The position numbers and the translations under genes are program-made. The notes under the pieces were generated by a model. That model saw only the letters and a list, made by a program, of their open reading frames with translations, was not told the origin of the DNA and did no database searches. Positions 5,389 to 7,136 of a stretch of DNA of 7,136 nt are shown here, piece after piece (within the stretch, counting starts at the first letter, position 1; each line of letters opens with the position of its first letter). The DNA comes from Verrucomicrobiota bacterium (lineage in GTDB: Bacteria; Verrucomicrobiota; Verrucomicrobiia; Opitutales; Opitutaceae), in the NCBI GenBank assembly GCA_023446865.1, contig JAEXPL010000218.1, forward strand, positions 1-7,136, read 5' to 3'.

Positions 5389-7136
5389 TCAGCGCTTGTC
5401 GAACTCCAGCCCCGGGGTGCCGGCGAGCGCACGCGCAAGCTGGAGACGGTGGATCTTGGCGTTGTGGCGCACATCCACCGGGAAGCGGCCGACAAAATAG
5501 AAGATGCGAACCAGTTGCGTGTGGCCGTGGGCCTCGCCCAACTCCCGCAACTCGCGTCCGAGGTCGCGTTTCTCCGGCGTGCCGCGTGGCGCCTGCCCCG
5601 GCCAACACTCGACCGCCAATGCCGCCACCTGTTTGCCGCGCGGCCCGAAACCAAGAAGCGCCGTGCGCCGCACCCGCGGATGCACGTTGAAGATCGGCTC
5701 CACGCAATCCGGGTACAGCGTGCCGTGTGGCGTCTCCACGCGCTCGGCCAGCCGCCCGCAGAACCAGAGCCGGCCCTCGGCATCGACGTAGCCGGCGTCG
5801 CCCATGCGGTGCCAGACGGCGGAAGAGAGACCGGAGACCGGAAGGCGGAAAGCGGAAGGAGCGTCGGAAGCGGACGCCACCTCCATAGTCTCAACTGGTT
5901 CGCGCTCGTAGATCTTCGCCTTGGCCGTCGCCTCGGGCAGGAGGTCGTAGGCCGTCGTCACGACCGGACCGCGCACGATGATCTCGCCGATCTCGCCGGG
6001 CGGCAGCTCGCGCGCCTCGGCCAGCGTGGCGATCGGACCGTCGACGATCGCGATCACCTTCGCCGTCATTTCCGCCACCGGCCGGCCCACGCACGTGCCT
6101 CGTCCCTGCAGCGTCGCCGCCGCCGTGCCGGCCTTTTCGACTCCGGCGCTCGCCAACCGGTCACCGGCCACCGGTTTCCGGTCTCCGGTTTCCGGCCTCC
6201 GGTTTCCGGCCTCTGTACCGACCACCGTCCACCGCTCACCGTCCACCGACTTCCCGATGACTTCCTCGGCGCTCACACTACTCACCGGGAGCGCCTCGGT
6301 CGCGCCATAGGGCGAGTGGAGCTGCGCGTTGGGAAAGACCTGGCGCATCAGCGCAAAAAGCGGCGGCGGCACCGGTGCTCCCGCCATCAGGATACGCTTC
6401 ACGCCCGGCAGCGTCAGGCCACGCTCGCTGCAATGGCGCGCGATCTTCGTCCAGATCACGGGCGAGCCGAAGCTGTTGGTCACGCCGTTCTGGCGGATCG
6501 CCTGCACGAGGTGCGCGGGGGCGGCCGCCGCGGGCCGCGAAGGGTCGAGCTGCGGCACCACGGTGGTCATGCCCAGCGCGGGGTTGAAGAGCGCGAAGAC
6601 CGGCAGCACCGCGAGGTCGACCTCGCCGGGCGCGATGCCATAGGTCGCGCGCACCAGCCGCACCTGCGCCTCGAACATCCCGTGCTCGTAGCACACCCCC
6701 TTCGGCGCGCCCGTGGAGCCCGAGGTGAAGAGAATCGCCGCCAGATCGTCGGCCGCGGTGGCCGCCGCCGGGAACACCGGCACCGGCCCGCCGGCGAGGC
6801 GCTGTGCGGGATTGCCGCTCACCCACAGCCGGCGGGTAACCGTGCGAAACGCGTCGCGAAAGATCCAGGAGGCGATCTGCCCCCGCGCGATCCCGAGCAG
6901 CACGCGCGGCTGCGAACGCTGCACGCACTCGAGGAAGTTCTTCCGGCCCATGCCGGGGTCGATCACGATCGGCGGCGCGCCGAGCTTGAAGAGCGCGAAC
7001 ACCGCCGCGATCAACGGCAGCCCCGGCCGCACGAGCACAAGCACGCGGTCGCCGGGCCGCACGCCCGCCTTCGTCAGCCGCCACGCCCACGCATCCGCCT
7101 CGGCCGCGAGCTCGGCGAAGTTCAGCTCCGCATAGC
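5389..7136 (-). CDS. oleC: OleC beta-lactone synthetase, 5' end beyond window
   Basis: ANL-superfamily adenylating enzyme that activates a beta-alkyl-beta-hydroxy acid with ATP and closes it to a beta-lactone, the third step of OleABCD long-chain olefin biosynthesis. 581 codons are present. The frame is open to the right edge, and the GTG at 7062 is an internal Val in KAGVRPGD, so the true start lies outside. Numbered from the first full codon, motifs are the P-loop FTSGSTGAPKG (136-146), the OleC-typical VDLAVLPVFALFNPALGMT (172-190), YGATEALPV (276-284), WHRMGDAGY (441-449) and a C-terminal NAKIHR with the expected catalytic Lys 560. The VDPGMG-like IDPGMGRK near residue 60 also fits OleC. 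Two segments (about residues 296-342 and 410-439) look like insertions and are encoded by 7-bp repeats. OleD is not next downstream; OleA/B/D may be to the right. Confidence 0.92.
   Translation of the reverse strand, partial: YAELNFAELAAEADAWAWRLTKAGVRPGDRVLVLVRPGLPLIAAVFALFKLGAPPIVIDPGMGRKNFLECVQRSQPRVLLGIARGQIASWIFRDAFRTVTRRLWVSGNPAQRLAGGPVPVFPAAATAADDLAAILFTSGSTGAPKGVCYEHGMFEAQVRLVRATYGIAPGEVDLAVLPVFALFNPALGMTTVVPQLDPSRPAAAAPAHLVQAIRQNGVTNSFGSPVIWTKIARHCSERGLTLPGVKRILMAGAPVPPPLFALMRQVFPNAQLHSPYGATEALPVSSVSAEEVIGKSVDGERWTVVGTEAGNRRPETGDRKPVAGDRLASAGVEKAGTAAATLQGRGTCVGRPVAEMTAKVIAIVDGPIATLAEARELPPGEIGEIIVRGPVVTTAYDLLPEATAKAKIYEREPVETMEVASASDAPSAFRLPVSGLSSAVWHRMGDAGYVDAEGRLWFCGRLAERVETPHGTLYPDCVEPIFNVHPRVRRTALLGFGPRGKQVAALAVECWPGQAPRGTPEKRDLGRELRELGEAHGHTQLVRIFYFVGRFPVDVRHNAKIHRLQLARALAGTPGLEFDKR
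5827..5861 (+). repeat. Heptad repeat cluster inside oleC, C-terminal-side copy
   Basis: On the plus strand this reads GAGACCG, GAGACCG, GAAGGCG, GAAAGCG, GAAGGAG, five tandem 7-base units. The purine-rich strand is plus, opposite to the other two clusters. It encodes, on the minus strand, part of a segment (about 5818-5907) rich in Ala, Ser, Pro and Val between AKIYER and VWHRMGD of OleC, where the family normally continues with only a few residues. Confidence 0.6.
6156..6251 (-). repeat. Heptad repeat cluster inside oleC, main copy
   Basis: The plus strand shows eight tandem 7-base units of form (A/T)CCGG(C/T)(C/T) from 6156 to 6211. After a 5-base break there are five units of form ACCGNNC/T (6217-6251). 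Since 21 bases make seven codons, the frame is kept and the OleC protein gains a 7-residue period: GNRRPET, GDRKPVA, GDRLASA. The encoded region lies between AEEVIGK and GRGTCVGRP, within a segment of about 45 residues that looks like an insertion. Confidence 0.7.

Noticed and set aside
5204..5707. 167-codon minus-strand frame over the oleC 3' end
   Set aside because: Out of frame with oleC; its GNQGIRNREGG part is simply the translation of heptad repeats.
7060..7062. GTG at 7062 as the oleC start
   Set aside because: The frame upstream to the window edge still reads as conserved OleC-like sequence (AELNFAELAAEADAWAWRL), so this GTG is an internal Val codon.

Overview
The window is GC-rich bacterial DNA with five protein-coding genes. 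Four lie on the minus strand and one, an SGNH-type hydrolase, on the plus strand. No RNA gene, insertion sequence or CRISPR array is visible. An OleC-type beta-lactone synthetase, several exported proteins, the near absence of Shine-Dalgarno sequences and a REP-like repeat together suggest a Gram-negative bacterium. My best guess is Verrucomicrobiota, near the Opitutaceae; that is an inference from gene style, not a match.

Layout from left to right. Bases 1-422 hold no convincing gene. They contain a strong GC hairpin at the left edge and a pair of 30-bp inverted repeats (122-151 and 339-368), each with a GTAG head followed by a palindrome, as in REP/REPIN elements. Next is a DsbD/ScsB-like membrane thiol-disulfide reductase (423-2582, minus). 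A divergent promoter region (2583-2768) separates it from a membrane-anchored SGNH-like protein (2769-3836, plus). That gene overlaps the 3' end of a secreted alpha/beta-hydrolase esterase (3805-4671, minus) by 32 bp. A small secreted protein of unknown function with a lipocalin-like start (4727-5161, minus) lies 55 bp upstream of the esterase. A repeat-containing spacer (5162-5388) follows, and then oleC (5389-7136, minus), whose 5' end lies beyond the right edge.

OleC makes the beta-lactone intermediate of head-to-head long-chain olefin biosynthesis, so oleA, oleB and oleD may lie beyond the right edge. The gene immediately downstream is not oleD. The small protein and the esterase could form a two-gene unit. 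DsbD would pass cytosolic reducing power to periplasmic thiols; nothing ties it functionally to its neighbours.

The most unusual feature is a family of degenerate 7-bp tandem repeats clustered in and just after oleC. Two clusters lie in frame and appear to encode extra segments in otherwise recognisable OleC, with the purine-rich strand in opposite orientations. A third lies in the spacer after the gene. This looks like heptanucleotide repeat DNA that spreads and is tolerated in protein loops.
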